A stretch of DNA of 64,000 nt from Anaerolineales bacterium (GTDB taxonomy: Bacteria; Chloroflexota; Anaerolineae; Anaerolineales; UBA6663), in NCBI GenBank assembly GCA_020850595.1, contig JADZEK010000133.1:20517-84516 (forward strand), written 5' to 3'. The position numbers and the translations under genes were made by a program. This document shows positions 51,207-59,056 of the stretch, piece by piece (position 1 is the first letter of the stretch; every line of letters begins with the position of its first letter). The notes under the pieces were generated by a model that saw only the letters and a program-made list of their open reading frames with translations, made no database searches and was not told where the DNA came from.

Positions 51207-53152
51207 CGATGATAGCCGAAACACAGACGACGACGAGTGATACGGAAGCCCAGCGCGTGCGGCTGGCGCTGGCCGCGGCCGAGGCCGCGCCCGAAGGTGG
51301 CTTTGCCATCCTCGCCATCACAGCGGGTGAGGCCAACGGCTGGCGCTTCGCGCCGGAGGTACTGCGCGCCAGCCTGCCGCTGTGGGAGTGCGTGGAGACG
51401 TTCGTGGATCACGGGGCGCTGGCGACGTCGGGCCGCAGCGTGCGCGACCTGGGCGGCGTGTGTTCTGACCCGGCCTGGGACGAAGCGCGCCAGGGTATCA
51501 CGCTGGCGCTGCGCCCGGCCGGGCCGAGCGGGCCGCTGGTGGCGGCGCTGGGCCGCGAGCTTTTGGCGGCGGGCCAGGCGCGGCCGCGCGTGGGCTTCAG
51601 CGCCGACCTGCTCTTCACGCCGGGGCCGGGGCGCACAGTGGCGCGCCTGCTGCGCGTGCTCTCGCTCGATTTGGTGTTCGACCCCGCGCGCGGCGGGGCT
51701 TTCCTCCGCGCCCTCAACAGCGTTGGCGCAGGTGTAGATCAAAAAGGAGACGGTATGACCACAGAGACGGCAGTGACGCAAGCGCCGGGGCCAGACGTGG
51801 CCGCGCCGCAGACGGCGGCGGCGGAGCAGTTGGCGGGCTACTTGCTGGAGAGCGCGCTGAGCGCCAGCCGCCTGCCTGGCCCGGCGCAGGCCGTGGTGCG
51901 GCGGCGCTTCGGCGGGCGGGCCTTCGCGCCCGGCGAGTTGACCGCCGCCATTGACGAGCAGCGCGCGCTGGTGGCGGCGCTGACGGCGGGCGCGGTGGTG
52001 CAGGGGCCGGGGCGCGTGACCGGCCTGCTCGACAGCGCCGACCGCCTGCAAGCGGCCGTGGACGACCTGTTCCAGGTGCCGCGCGAGGCGGCGGCGCAGA
52101 CGGCGCACGTGGCGCGCCTGAGCGGGGTGCGCGAGCTGTATCACCTGCTGACCGGCGACTACGACTTCCACGGCGGCGTGTACCCGGAGCGCCTCGCTTT
52201 GCAGCACACCACCGCCAACTTCACCGGGCTGGTGAAGAACGCCATGAACAAGGCCATCGTGGAGCGCTGGAACCAGCTTGGCCGCGCGGGCTACGGCTGG
52301 TGGGAGAAGCTCGTCCACGTGGAGCACTTTGAGACCCTCAACCAGGTGACGTGGGTGATCACCGGCTCGGTCGGCGCGCTGCCGGCCATCGCCGAGGGGG
52401 CCGAGTACCCCGAGTTGAAGGTCGGCGACAGCCCGGAGACGGCCAGCTTCACCAAGTACGGCGGCTACATCGGCCTGACGCTGGAGACGCTCGACCGCGA
52501 CGACGTGCGCCAACTGCGCGCCATCCCGCGCGAACTGGCCAGCGCCGCGCTGCGCCGCCTGAGCGGGCTGGTGGCGGCCATCTTCACCGACAACAGCGGC
52601 GCGGGGCCGAGCCTGGCCGACGGCGGCGCGCTGTTCAACAGCACCGCCACGACCACGGCGGGCGGCCACAAGAACCTGCTGACGACGGCCCTGAGCGCCG
52701 CCGAGTGGGAGGTGGTGCGCACGGCGGTCTACAACCAGCCGCTGCTGGTGGCCAACGAAAGCGGCTATTACGGCACGGGCGCGAAGCTGGCGCTGAACCC
52801 GCGCTATGTGCTGGTGCCGCGCGCGCTAGAACTGACGGCCAAGCAGATCATCTACCCCACGCTGGAGCGCGCCGCGACGATCTACAGCGAGAACCAGCAG
52901 CGCGGCGAACCGGGCGACGTGCTGGTCGTGCCGGAATGGTCCGACGCCAACGACTGGGCCGCGGTGGTGGACCCGGCGCTGGCCCCGGCCATCTGCGTGG
53001 GCGAGCGCTTCGGGCTGCGGCCGGAGGTCTTCGTGGCGGGCGACGAGCTCAGCCCGGCGGTGTTCATGAACGACGAGAGCCGCATCAAGGTGCGGCACCT
53101 GGTGGCCGTGGGCGTGGCCGATTACCGCCCGCTGCACAAGAGCAATGTGTAG
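51203..53152 (+). CDS. Fused prohead protease and major capsid protein
   Basis: 649 aa. Residues 1-175 resemble a prohead protease: FAILAITAGEANGWRFAPEVL, FVDHGALATSGRSVRDLGGV (catalytic-type His), RVGFSADLLFTPG (Ser), then LRVLSLDLVFDPARGGAF. From residue 185 a capsid-like protein follows, with TGLVKNAMNKAIVERWNQL, TKYGGYIGLTLETLDRDDV, AGPSLADGGALF and the closing HLVAVGVADYRPLH. The linker at about 175-300 could be a scaffold domain. An internal ATG (51755) with a strong ribosome binding site would make the capsid alone. Assignments rest on order and motifs; fold not verified. Confidence 0.75.
   Translation: MTMIAETQTTTSDTEAQRVRLALAAAEAAPEGGFAILAITAGEANGWRFAPEVLRASLPLWECVETFVDHGALATSGRSVRDLGGVCSDPAWDEARQGITLALRPAGPSGPLVAALGRELLAAGQARPRVGFSADLLFTPGPGRTVARLLRVLSLDLVFDPARGGAFLRALNSVGAGVDQKGDGMTTETAVTQAPGPDVAAPQTAAAEQLAGYLLESALSASRLPGPAQAVVRRRFGGRAFAPGELTAAIDEQRALVAALTAGAVVQGPGRVTGLLDSADRLQAAVDDLFQVPREAAAQTAHVARLSGVRELYHLLTGDYDFHGGVYPERLALQHTTANFTGLVKNAMNKAIVERWNQLGRAGYGWWEKLVHVEHFETLNQVTWVITGSVGALPAIAEGAEYPELKVGDSPETASFTKYGGYIGLTLETLDRDDVRQLRAIPRELASAALRRLSGLVAAIFTDNSGAGPSLADGGALFNSTATTTAGGHKNLLTTALSAAEWEVVRTAVYNQPLLVANESGYYGTGAKLALNPRYVLVPRALELTAKQIIYPTLERAATIYSENQQRGEPGDVLVVPEWSDANDWAAVVDPALAPAICVGERFGLRPEVFVAGDELSPAVFMNDESRIKVRHLVAVGVADYRPLHKSNV
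51742..51757 (+). promoter_or_regulatory. Internal ribosome binding site for separate capsid
   Basis: AAAAGGAG (51742-51749) five bases before an in-frame ATG at 51755, at the protease-capsid boundary. Much better than the start region at 51203. Predicts a 465-residue product. Confidence 0.6.
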
Positions 53153-53225
53153 CGGGGTGGAGGTCGGAGGTTGGAGGGGGCGTTTAGGTTCGGTGGATTG
53201 GATTGGTAACGAAAGGACATAGACG

Positions 53226-53936
53226 ATGGACGTGATGCTGATGCAGGTGGGCTGGGCGGCGGTGGTGATGGTGGCGGGGGCGGGGCTGGTGGCGCTGCCG
53301 TATGTGAGTCGGGGGCGGGCGGCGCGTGGGGCGCGCTCGCTTTCGGCAAGCGACAAGGTGCTGCGCGGCTGGCGGCGCTTCATGCGCTATTGGCGCGTGC
53401 GTTTCCGCGCGCCGGAGCAGGGCGGCTACGTGCACGACACGAGCATGAGCCTGGCCATTCATCCCAACCAGGTGATGAAGAGCGCCGGCACGTGGACCGA
53501 GGTGGAGACGAGCGTGGCGGACGTGTGGGCGCTGAGGCGCTCGGCGGCGGATGCGACCTGCAACGTGCGCATTCCGGTGCTGCTGCCGTCTAACAGCGCG
53601 GCGCAGAAGGGCGCGTATCTCAAGAGCGTGGACGTGTACTACACCGTCGCCACGGCGGCGCTGGATTCACTCGCGGCGGCGATCTACGAGACCAACCTGC
53701 CCGCCGACGGCGCGGCGGCCGTCGCGGCGACCGCGCACGCCTTCAGCTACGACAGCGGCCATGACACGGCCCCCGAGCGCATTGACGTGGACGAGCACGC
53801 CATGACGCTAACGCTGACCACGCCGGTGTGGCTCGACGCGGGCGACCTGTTCCACGTGGAAGTGGCGCTGGACGCGGCGGCGACGAGCGTGTTTGACTTC
53901 CTGGGCGCGCGGGTGAACTACACGTTGCGCCTCTAG
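53226..53936 (+). CDS. Phage structural protein, unknown
   Basis: 236 aa. GAAAGGA precedes ATG. A hydrophobic N-terminal segment (about residues 8-30) is followed by a basic stretch (RGWRRFMRYWRVRFR), then a beta-rich domain with VRIPVLLPSNSAAQKGAYLK and LDAGDLFHVEVALDAAATS, typical of small jelly-roll structural proteins such as decoration or fibre proteins. Membrane anchoring would be odd for a virion protein. No family recognised. Confidence 0.6.
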   Translation: MDVMLMQVGWAAVVMVAGAGLVALPYVSRGRAARGARSLSASDKVLRGWRRFMRYWRVRFRAPEQGGYVHDTSMSLAIHPNQVMKSAGTWTEVETSVADVWALRRSAADATCNVRIPVLLPSNSAAQKGAYLKSVDVYYTVATAALDSLAAAIYETNLPADGAAAVAATAHAFSYDSGHDTAPERIDVDEHAMTLTLTTPVWLDAGDLFHVEVALDAAATSVFDFLGARVNYTLRL

Positions 53937-54034
53937 GCAGTTGCGCGGAGGCCTGCCCCGGCCGGTCACGGTGGCCGGCCGGGGCCGGGTAGTGGCAGTG
54001 ACCGTAACGGTGGAGAAAGGATGGAGGTGGAGCG

Positions 54035-54703
54035 ATGACGACGACGTTGGCGACGCTGCGCGCGCGAGTGGCGGCGCGGCTGGTGGATGCGGGCAGCGCG
54101 GTGTTCAGCACCGCCACCCTGGATGAAGCGCTGCGCTCGGCGCTGGCCGAATACAGCGCGGCCCGGCCTGCCACGGCCGAGGTGGTGCTCACGCTCCCCG
54201 GCGCGGGCCGCGAGGTCGCGCTCGACGCGCTAGACGACCTGGGCGCGGTGCTGGAGGTGTGGTGGCCGTATGACAGCCTCGCGCCCGAAGCCTGGCCGCC
54301 CCCGCGCGCGACCGGCTGGCGCCTGGCCTGGGATGACGCGCGGCCGGTGCTGGTGCTGAGCGCGCTGGGCGGCGCGCAGCCGCAGGCCGGCGACGAACTG
54401 CGCCTGTGGTACACGCGCCCGCACACGCTGCAAGACCTGGACGGCGCGGCGGTGACGAGCGTGCCTGCCGCCCACACCAGCGGGCTGGTGACGGGCGCGG
54501 CGGGCTATGCGGCGGCCAGCCAACATATCAATCAGGCGGGCAGTGTGCGCCTCGACGCGCACGAGAGCGGCGACCTGAGCGCCTGGGCCGCGGCCCGGCT
54601 GACGGCCTTTCGCGCCTGGCTGGGCACGCTGGCCGGCGGCTCGGCCCCGGCCGGTGAGCCTTTCGGCGCAGGCTGGCCGCTGGACAAGTGGGAGGGGCGC
54701 TAA
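54035..54703 (+). CDS. Head-tail adaptor-like protein
   Basis: 222 aa. N-terminal LATLRARVAARLVDAG..VFSTATLDEALRSALAEY is the helical start of head-completion/adaptor proteins (gp6/gp15 type). A beta region (LELRLWYTRP-like, DELRLWYTRPHTLQDL) and helices (LVTGAAGYAAASQHINQ) follow. GGAGGTGGAGCG precedes ATG. Position after the capsid and before the fibre supports this; assignment by context. Confidence 0.6.
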   Translation: MTTTLATLRARVAARLVDAGSAVFSTATLDEALRSALAEYSAARPATAEVVLTLPGAGREVALDALDDLGAVLEVWWPYDSLAPEAWPPPRATGWRLAWDDARPVLVLSALGGAQPQAGDELRLWYTRPHTLQDLDGAAVTSVPAAHTSGLVTGAAGYAAASQHINQAGSVRLDAHESGDLSAWAAARLTAFRAWLGTLAGGSAPAGEPFGAGWPLDKWEGR

Positions 54704-54704
54704 G

Positions 54705-55682
54705 ATGACCGCCAGCATCCGGCGCGGGGTGATCTATAGCTTCGACGCGGCGGCCTGGACGGCCGTGGTGCAGCTCGACGGCTCGGTGGGCGAGGTGGTC
54801 ATGCCCGTCGGTGAGTGGGTGCCCAGCGGCATGTTGGCCCTGGACGACGGCGTGGCGGTGCTGCTGTTCGACGACAGCAACCCCGACGACGGCCTGATCG
54901 TCGGCCCCTACGGCGGCGTGAGCGGCTGGAACTACCCGGCCCTGAGCGGCCTGACCACCGGGCAGCCGCTGAGGGCCACGGGGGCCGCGGCCGCCGCCTT
55001 CGGCGCGCTCGACCTGGCGAACGCCAACGCCGTCACCGGCGCGCTGCCCCACGGCAAGGGCGGCACCGGCCTATCCGCCACGCCCAGCAACGGCCAACTC
55101 CCCATCGGCAATGGCTCCGGCTACACCCTGGCCGCGCTGACCGGCACCGCCAACCGCGTCAGCGTCTCTAACGGCGCGGGCACGGTCACGCTCAGCGGCC
55201 CACAAGACCTGCATACGGGGGCCAGCCCGACCTTCGCGGGCGCGACCCTCAACGGCGACCTGAGCCTGAGCGGCAACCTCAGCGGCGCTAACTGGGTGCG
55301 CGCTACCACCTACTCGCCCACCTGGAGCGGCACCGGCAGCAACCCCAGCCTGGGCAACGGCACGCTGCAAGCGCGCTATGCCCGCCTGGGCGACCTGGTG
55401 ATCGTGTGGCTCCTGGTGACGATGGGTTCCACCACCACCTATGGCACGGGCGTGTGGGAGTTCACCCTGCCGGTGAGCATGGGCGGCGCGGGCCGCTTTG
55501 TCATCGGCATGGCCCAGGCGCTCGACGCGGGCGTGGCCGATTATGTGGGCGTGTGCCGCGGCGACGACACGACCGACCGGCTGCGCGCCATCTTCAGCTC
55601 CGGCGCGACCGCCGGCCCCACCACGCCCCACGCCTGGGGCAGCGGCGACAGCCTGGCGCTGACGTTCGCGTATCAGGCGTAA
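54705..55682 (+). CDS. Tail fibre/spike-like protein
   Basis: 325 aa from ATG 54705, one base after the adaptor stop. N-terminal OB-like part (VVQLDGSVGEVVMPVGEWV) as in tail baseplate proteins. Then repeated phage-fibre motifs (LPHGKGGTGLSATPSNGQLP, GNGSGYTLAALTGTANRVSVSNG, LHTGASPTFAGATLNGDLSL) common in tail fibres. C-terminal beta domain with TWSGTGSNPSLGNGTLQARY. Binds host surface, inferred. Confidence 0.8.
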   Translation: MTASIRRGVIYSFDAAAWTAVVQLDGSVGEVVMPVGEWVPSGMLALDDGVAVLLFDDSNPDDGLIVGPYGGVSGWNYPALSGLTTGQPLRATGAAAAAFGALDLANANAVTGALPHGKGGTGLSATPSNGQLPIGNGSGYTLAALTGTANRVSVSNGAGTVTLSGPQDLHTGASPTFAGATLNGDLSLSGNLSGANWVRATTYSPTWSGTGSNPSLGNGTLQARYARLGDLVIVWLLVTMGSTTTYGTGVWEFTLPVSMGGAGRFVIGMAQALDAGVADYVGVCRGDDTTDRLRAIFSSGATAGPTTPHAWGSGDSLALTFAYQA

Positions 55683-55694
55683 GGAGCAGCGGCC

Positions 55695-57659
55695 ATGAAA
55701 ACTCTCGCGGCGGCGCTCGCGGCGGCGCAGCGCACCGGGGCGGGGCGGCCCTTCGCGCGCGCCTCGCTGGCCGACAACGGCCGGCTGCACCCGGCGCTGC
55801 TCTTCACGCACACCTACTCCGGCGCAGGCGTGCGCGCGGTCAACTGCGGCAGTTTCTTCTTTCGCACGCGGCAGACCAGCGGCCCCAACACTGTAGACAT
55901 TCAAAAAGTCACCGACCCGACGGTCAGCAGCCAGTGGACCACCTGGACCAACCTGCTGGCCGGCGGTGTGCCGCAGGCAGTGATGCACGCCGTTTTGTGG
56001 ACAGGCACGTACGTGGTGCTCGTCTACCAGAGCAGCGCCGACGGCAAAATCTACTCCCGGCGCTCGACCGACGGCGTCACCTTCAGCGCGGCCGCCGTGT
56101 CCTACGCCGACCCCGCCCCGGCTCACCTGGCCAGCCTGGGCGGCGTCTCCGGCGGCGCGAGCAATTCCGGCCTGGCCGTGTACTACAACGGCCACATCTA
56201 CTTTGGCGCGTACAACGCCGCCGCCGATACCTGGAGCGCCCTGGAAGACACCGGCCTGGCCACCAGCGCCGCCACCGCGCCCACCCTGGCCGGTTTTTAC
56301 GATGCGGCGCGCGCCCGGCATGTGCTGCTGGCGGCCACGGTGCAAGCGGTGGCCTGGGCGCGCTATGCGGTCTTCGCCCTCGCGCGCACCGCGCCGGGCG
56401 TGTTCGGCGCGCCGGTGCCCTACCTGCACGCCAACCGTGGCGTCTACGCCTACCTGGCCGTCAGCGCCGAGGCGCTCAACGGCTACTGGTGGCTGGTGGT
56501 GGGGCGGGCGCGCCCCGGCACGAGCAGCAGCACCTACTACCTGGCCGCCTCCGACGACGGCCTGCACTGGGAAGACGGCTACCCGCTCGGCGGCCCAATC
56601 GCGGGCTGGCTGGAGCCGCTGGGCGCGCTGACCGGCGACCCGGCGCAGCTCTACCTGGCGAATGAGGCGCAGGTGTTGCGCTCGACCGCGCCCGCCTACT
56701 GGAGCGGCCTGACGGTGGCCCGCGCCGCGCTCACGGCCGGCGCAGGCGACGGAACCGGGATCACGGCGCTGGTGGACAACCGCGCCGGGGCCGCGACGGA
56801 GCCGGCGCTCAACAGCGTCTTCACGCTGGAGCGCGGCTACACCGTGGACGGCGTGGATTACGCGGTCGCGGCCGGCACGTTCTGGGTCACGGGCTATCGC
56901 TACCTCGGCCGGGGCGCGCTGCTGGAGGTGACGGCCGTGGACGCAGCGGGCCGGCTGGCGGGGTGGACGGCCGACCAGAGTTTCGCGCTGCGCGGCGCGC
57001 GCGTGGACACGCTGGTGGAGCACCTCTGCGCGCTGGCCGGCGCGCACGCCGTCAGCTTCGACGCCTCGCCGCTGTGGGCGGTGACGGTTGCCAACTTCAC
57101 GCTGGCGGGCGGCGGCAGCGCGCTGGCGGCCCTGCGCGCCCTGCAAGCGCGCGTGCCCTTCGAGTGGACGGCGCAGGCCGACGGCAGCCTCTATTGCTGG
57201 CTGCCGGCGGCAAGCCCCACGGCGGCGGCGACCTTCGGCGCGGCGGACGGCGAGCATGCGCTGTGGCCGGGCGAGTTCGGCGCGAGCGCGGCCGTCAACT
57301 TCGTCAGCGTGGCTGGCGCGCCGCCCGCCACGGTCGGCAGCGACGCCTATGCCGCGGCCGAGGTGCTGGCGGCCGGGCGGCGCTGGGTGGCCCTGAGCGC
57401 CCAGCCGCGCCTGACCCTCAACGCCGACGCCGATGCGCTGGCCGCCGCCCTGCTCATCGGGGCGCGCGAACAGGCGCGGGCCGGGGCGTTCGATTGCCCG
57501 CCACACCTGGGCCTGGAGCCGGGGGATGTGATTGAAGTGAACGATGGGACCTACGCGGCCGAGGCCGGGCCGTGGCGGGTAGCGCGGGTGGAGGAGCACT
57601 ACGGCGCGCGCGGGACGCGGCCGTTCTACCAGCGGGTGACGCTGCGCGGCACGACGTGA
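55695..57659 (+). CDS. Tail protein with sialidase-like Asp boxes
   Basis: 654 aa. Residues about 45-330 contain Asp-box-like hairpins (STDGVTFS at about 124, SDDGLHWED at about 285) in a propeller-like region, which suggests glycan binding or cleavage. The second half (about 360-654) resembles a phage tail hub: VDYAVAAGTFWVTGYRYLGRG, GARVDTLVEHLCALAG, LALQARVPFEWT-like and ALGLEPGDVIEVND. It ends at TGA, the first bases of an AATCAG-type repeat. RBS AAGGAG lies before ATG. Confidence 0.7.
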   Translation: MKTLAAALAAAQRTGAGRPFARASLADNGRLHPALLFTHTYSGAGVRAVNCGSFFFRTRQTSGPNTVDIQKVTDPTVSSQWTTWTNLLAGGVPQAVMHAVLWTGTYVVLVYQSSADGKIYSRRSTDGVTFSAAAVSYADPAPAHLASLGGVSGGASNSGLAVYYNGHIYFGAYNAAADTWSALEDTGLATSAATAPTLAGFYDAARARHVLLAATVQAVAWARYAVFALARTAPGVFGAPVPYLHANRGVYAYLAVSAEALNGYWWLVVGRARPGTSSSTYYLAASDDGLHWEDGYPLGGPIAGWLEPLGALTGDPAQLYLANEAQVLRSTAPAYWSGLTVARAALTAGAGDGTGITALVDNRAGAATEPALNSVFTLERGYTVDGVDYAVAAGTFWVTGYRYLGRGALLEVTAVDAAGRLAGWTADQSFALRGARVDTLVEHLCALAGAHAVSFDASPLWAVTVANFTLAGGGSALAALRALQARVPFEWTAQADGSLYCWLPAASPTAAATFGAADGEHALWPGEFGASAAVNFVSVAGAPPATVGSDAYAAAEVLAAGRRWVALSAQPRLTLNADADALAAALLIGAREQARAGAFDCPPHLGLEPGDVIEVNDGTYAAEAGPWRVARVEEHYGARGTRPFYQRVTLRGTT

Positions 57660-57692
57660 TTTCTGATTTCTGATTTTGGATGGCTGATTGAA
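57657..57692 (+). repeat. AATCAG-type repeat, left bracket of TA pair
   Basis: TGATTTCTGATTTCTGATT followed by TTGGATGGCTGATTG. Begins at the tail gene's stop codon. An inverted partner lies at 58657-58692. Confidence 0.7.
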
Positions 57693-57737
57693 AAACAGCC
57701 AGCCCGGCCGGCAGGCGTGAACCCGCGGCCGAGCTGG
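57690..57737 (-). terminator. Terminator of toxin-antitoxin operon
   Basis: Minus strand CCAGCTCGGCC / GGCCGGGCTGG (57737-57727, 57709-57699), followed by CTGTTTTTC. A near-identical hairpin in opposite orientation lies at 58607-58645. Confidence 0.7.
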
Positions 57738-57745
57738 TGGGCGGC

Positions 57746-58114
57746 TTATGCGCTGTCGGCGGCTTTCCAGCGCGCCAGCCATTGCACCTGGCCGACCCAT
57801 GCCTCCGCTGTGGTTTCCTTGAGCATGCGGTCGAGGGCGGCGATCAGGGCGCTGAGGGTCCACTGCCGCTGGGCCGCCAACACAGTGCCGCCGTGGCGCG
57901 GATGGCGCTCTGCCAGCACGACAAAGTCGCGCACGTTAAAGGTGAAGATGATGCGCCCCTGGGCCGTGGCGCCCAAGAGTTGAGCTTCGTCGCCGGCCCC
58001 CTCTGCCAGCCATGCATTCGGCGTGCGGGTGACATCGTGCCCGCGCTCTAGCAGCGCCCGTTGGAGCTGCCGGATGGACGTATCCGCATCCAGGTGCAGG
58101 CGCGGCCTAGCCAC
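57746..58114 (-). CDS. DUF5615-type PIN-like toxin
   Basis: 122 aa. N-terminal RLHLDADTSIRQLQRALLERGHDV and IIFTFNVRDFVVLAERHP match DUF5615 PIN-like proteins (conserved D near the start, F.RDF later). Such proteins are thought to be RNases of toxin-antitoxin pairs. The stop lies just before the terminator. Overlaps the antitoxin gene by eight bases. Confidence 0.82.
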   Translation of the reverse strand: MARPRLHLDADTSIRQLQRALLERGHDVTRTPNAWLAEGAGDEAQLLGATAQGRIIFTFNVRDFVVLAERHPRHGGTVLAAQRQWTLSALIAALDRMLKETTAEAWVGQVQWLARWKAADSA

Positions 58115-58505
58115 GCGCTGACTCGAGTTGGCTGTCGGCCTGAATGGCGGCCTCGATCTCGGTGCGGTGCGCTTGATAGAACGCTAACGCTTCCTTGACC
58201 TGCGCCTCAGACACGCCGTACGCCTCGGCCAACTGCTGGGGGTTCATCCCCCAGTCGTGATGCCCAACCACCAGGGTTTGCACTCGAAGGCCATAGCCCT
58301 GCAGCACAGGGATAGGCTGGCCGGTTGGCCCGCGCCGGTAGCCGATGCCGGGGTAGTTCGGGTCAGCCAGGCCCTCCCCCAGCGCGCCGACTTTTTCGGC
58401 CACCGCCCACAGGATGAACTGATTGAGCGACACCCCCTGCCGGCGGGCGAGGTCTTCGGCCTTCTGTTTGAGTTGTTGGGGCAAACTCAGCGGGTAGCGT
58501 GACAT
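58107..58505 (-). CDS. DUF433-type antitoxin
   Basis: 132 aa from ATG 58505 (AAGGTG five bases upstream; a GTG at 58511 is possible). N-terminal MSRYPLSLPQQLKQKAEDLA looks like a ribbon-helix-helix/HicB-type DNA-binding unit. The DUF433 HTH at about 70-120 has DWGMNPQQLAEAYGVSEAQVKEALAFY. Partner of the downstream toxin; probably represses its own operon at the palindrome at 58522-58536. Confidence 0.82.
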   Translation of the reverse strand: MSRYPLSLPQQLKQKAEDLARRQGVSLNQFILWAVAEKVGALGEGLADPNYPGIGYRRGPTGQPIPVLQGYGLRVQTLVVGHHDWGMNPQQLAEAYGVSEAQVKEALAFYQAHRTEIEAAIQADSQLESARG

Positions 58506-58521
58506 AAGCACCTTCTTTAGA

Positions 58522-58554
58522 TGATATCTTATATCACATCACAGGCGATGTCAA
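58522..58554 (-). promoter_or_regulatory. Promoter and palindromic operator of TA operon
   Basis: Minus strand TTGACA (58554-58549), 17-base spacer, TAAGAT (58531-58526). The perfect palindrome TGATAT-AAG-ATATCA (58522-58536) covers the -10 box and is an obvious autorepression site. Confidence 0.75.
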
Positions 58555-58606
58555 AATCCAGCCTGGCTGGCCCCAGCCAGCCCGATTGATGGGCGCTTAA
58601 ACGCAG

Positions 58607-58645
58607 CCAGCTCGGCCGCGGGCTTGCGCCGGTGGGCCGAGCTGG
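58607..58645. terminator. Bidirectional hairpin terminator
   Basis: CCAGCTCGGCC (58607-58617) / GGCCGAGCTGG (58635-58645). TTGCTTTT follows on the plus side and CTGCGTTTAAG on the minus side, the latter ending the small membrane gene. Inverted copy of the 57690-57737 hairpin. Confidence 0.6.
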
Positions 58646-58656
58646 TTGCTTTTCAG

Positions 58657-58692
58657 TCCCAAATCAGCACTCAGCCAGCTTCAATCAGAAAT
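58657..58692 (-). repeat. AATCAG-type repeat, right bracket of TA pair
   Basis: CCAAATCAGCACTCAGCC then CTTCAATCAGAAATC, inverted relative to 57657-57692. Followed by short CCGACCTC repeats to 58720. Confidence 0.6.
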
Positions 58693-58720
58693 CCGACCTC
58701 CGATCTCTGACCTCCGACCT

Positions 58721-58957
58721 CTAGAACAGGCCCTTGACGATCAGCAGCAGGCCGAACAGCGCCAGCGGCAGGCCGAGGGGCGCGGTGAGGATCAGCGCGG
58801 TCAGGATCGCGCCCACGATGAGCAGCGCCAGGCCGAGCACCACGGCCAACAGGCGGCCGGTGAGCGCCACGACGGCGATGACCAGGTTCCACAGGGCCAC
58901 GAAGGGCCACAGATACCACGCAGGCCCCCCGCGGCGGGCAGGCACGACAACAGACAT
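58721..58957 (-). CDS. Small two-helix membrane protein
   Basis: 78 aa. GGAAGGAG precedes ATG. Two or three hydrophobic helices (YLWPFVALWNLVIAVVALTG, LAVVLGLALLIVGAILTALI and LPLALFGLLLIVKGLF). A short N-terminal Gly/Arg part precedes them. Small secreted/membrane proteins of this kind are hard to assign; unknown. Confidence 0.7.
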   Translation of the reverse strand: MSVVVPARRGGPAWYLWPFVALWNLVIAVVALTGRLLAVVLGLALLIVGAILTALILTAPLGLPLALFGLLLIVKGLF

Positions 58958-58977
58958 GGCTCCACTCCTTCCTTAAA

Positions 58978-59019
58978 ACAACTCCGGTCCGGCTGCTGAT
59001 TAATACGCAGCCGGACCGG
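58978..59019 (-). terminator. Terminator of cytochrome/beta-helix gene
   Basis: Perfect 13-bp stem CCGGTCCGGCTGC (58984-58996) / GCAGCCGGACCGG (59007-59019). On the minus strand AGTTGTTTTAAG follows. Confidence 0.8.
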
Positions 59020-59056
59020 AAAAGTATCGGGCGCTGGGGCCGGGCCGCGCCGGGCG

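Noticed and set aside
55071..57863. 930-codon antisense open frame over the phage tail genes
   Set aside because: Result of high GC on the opposite strand of real genes; no domain, low-complexity Arg/Gly/Ala.
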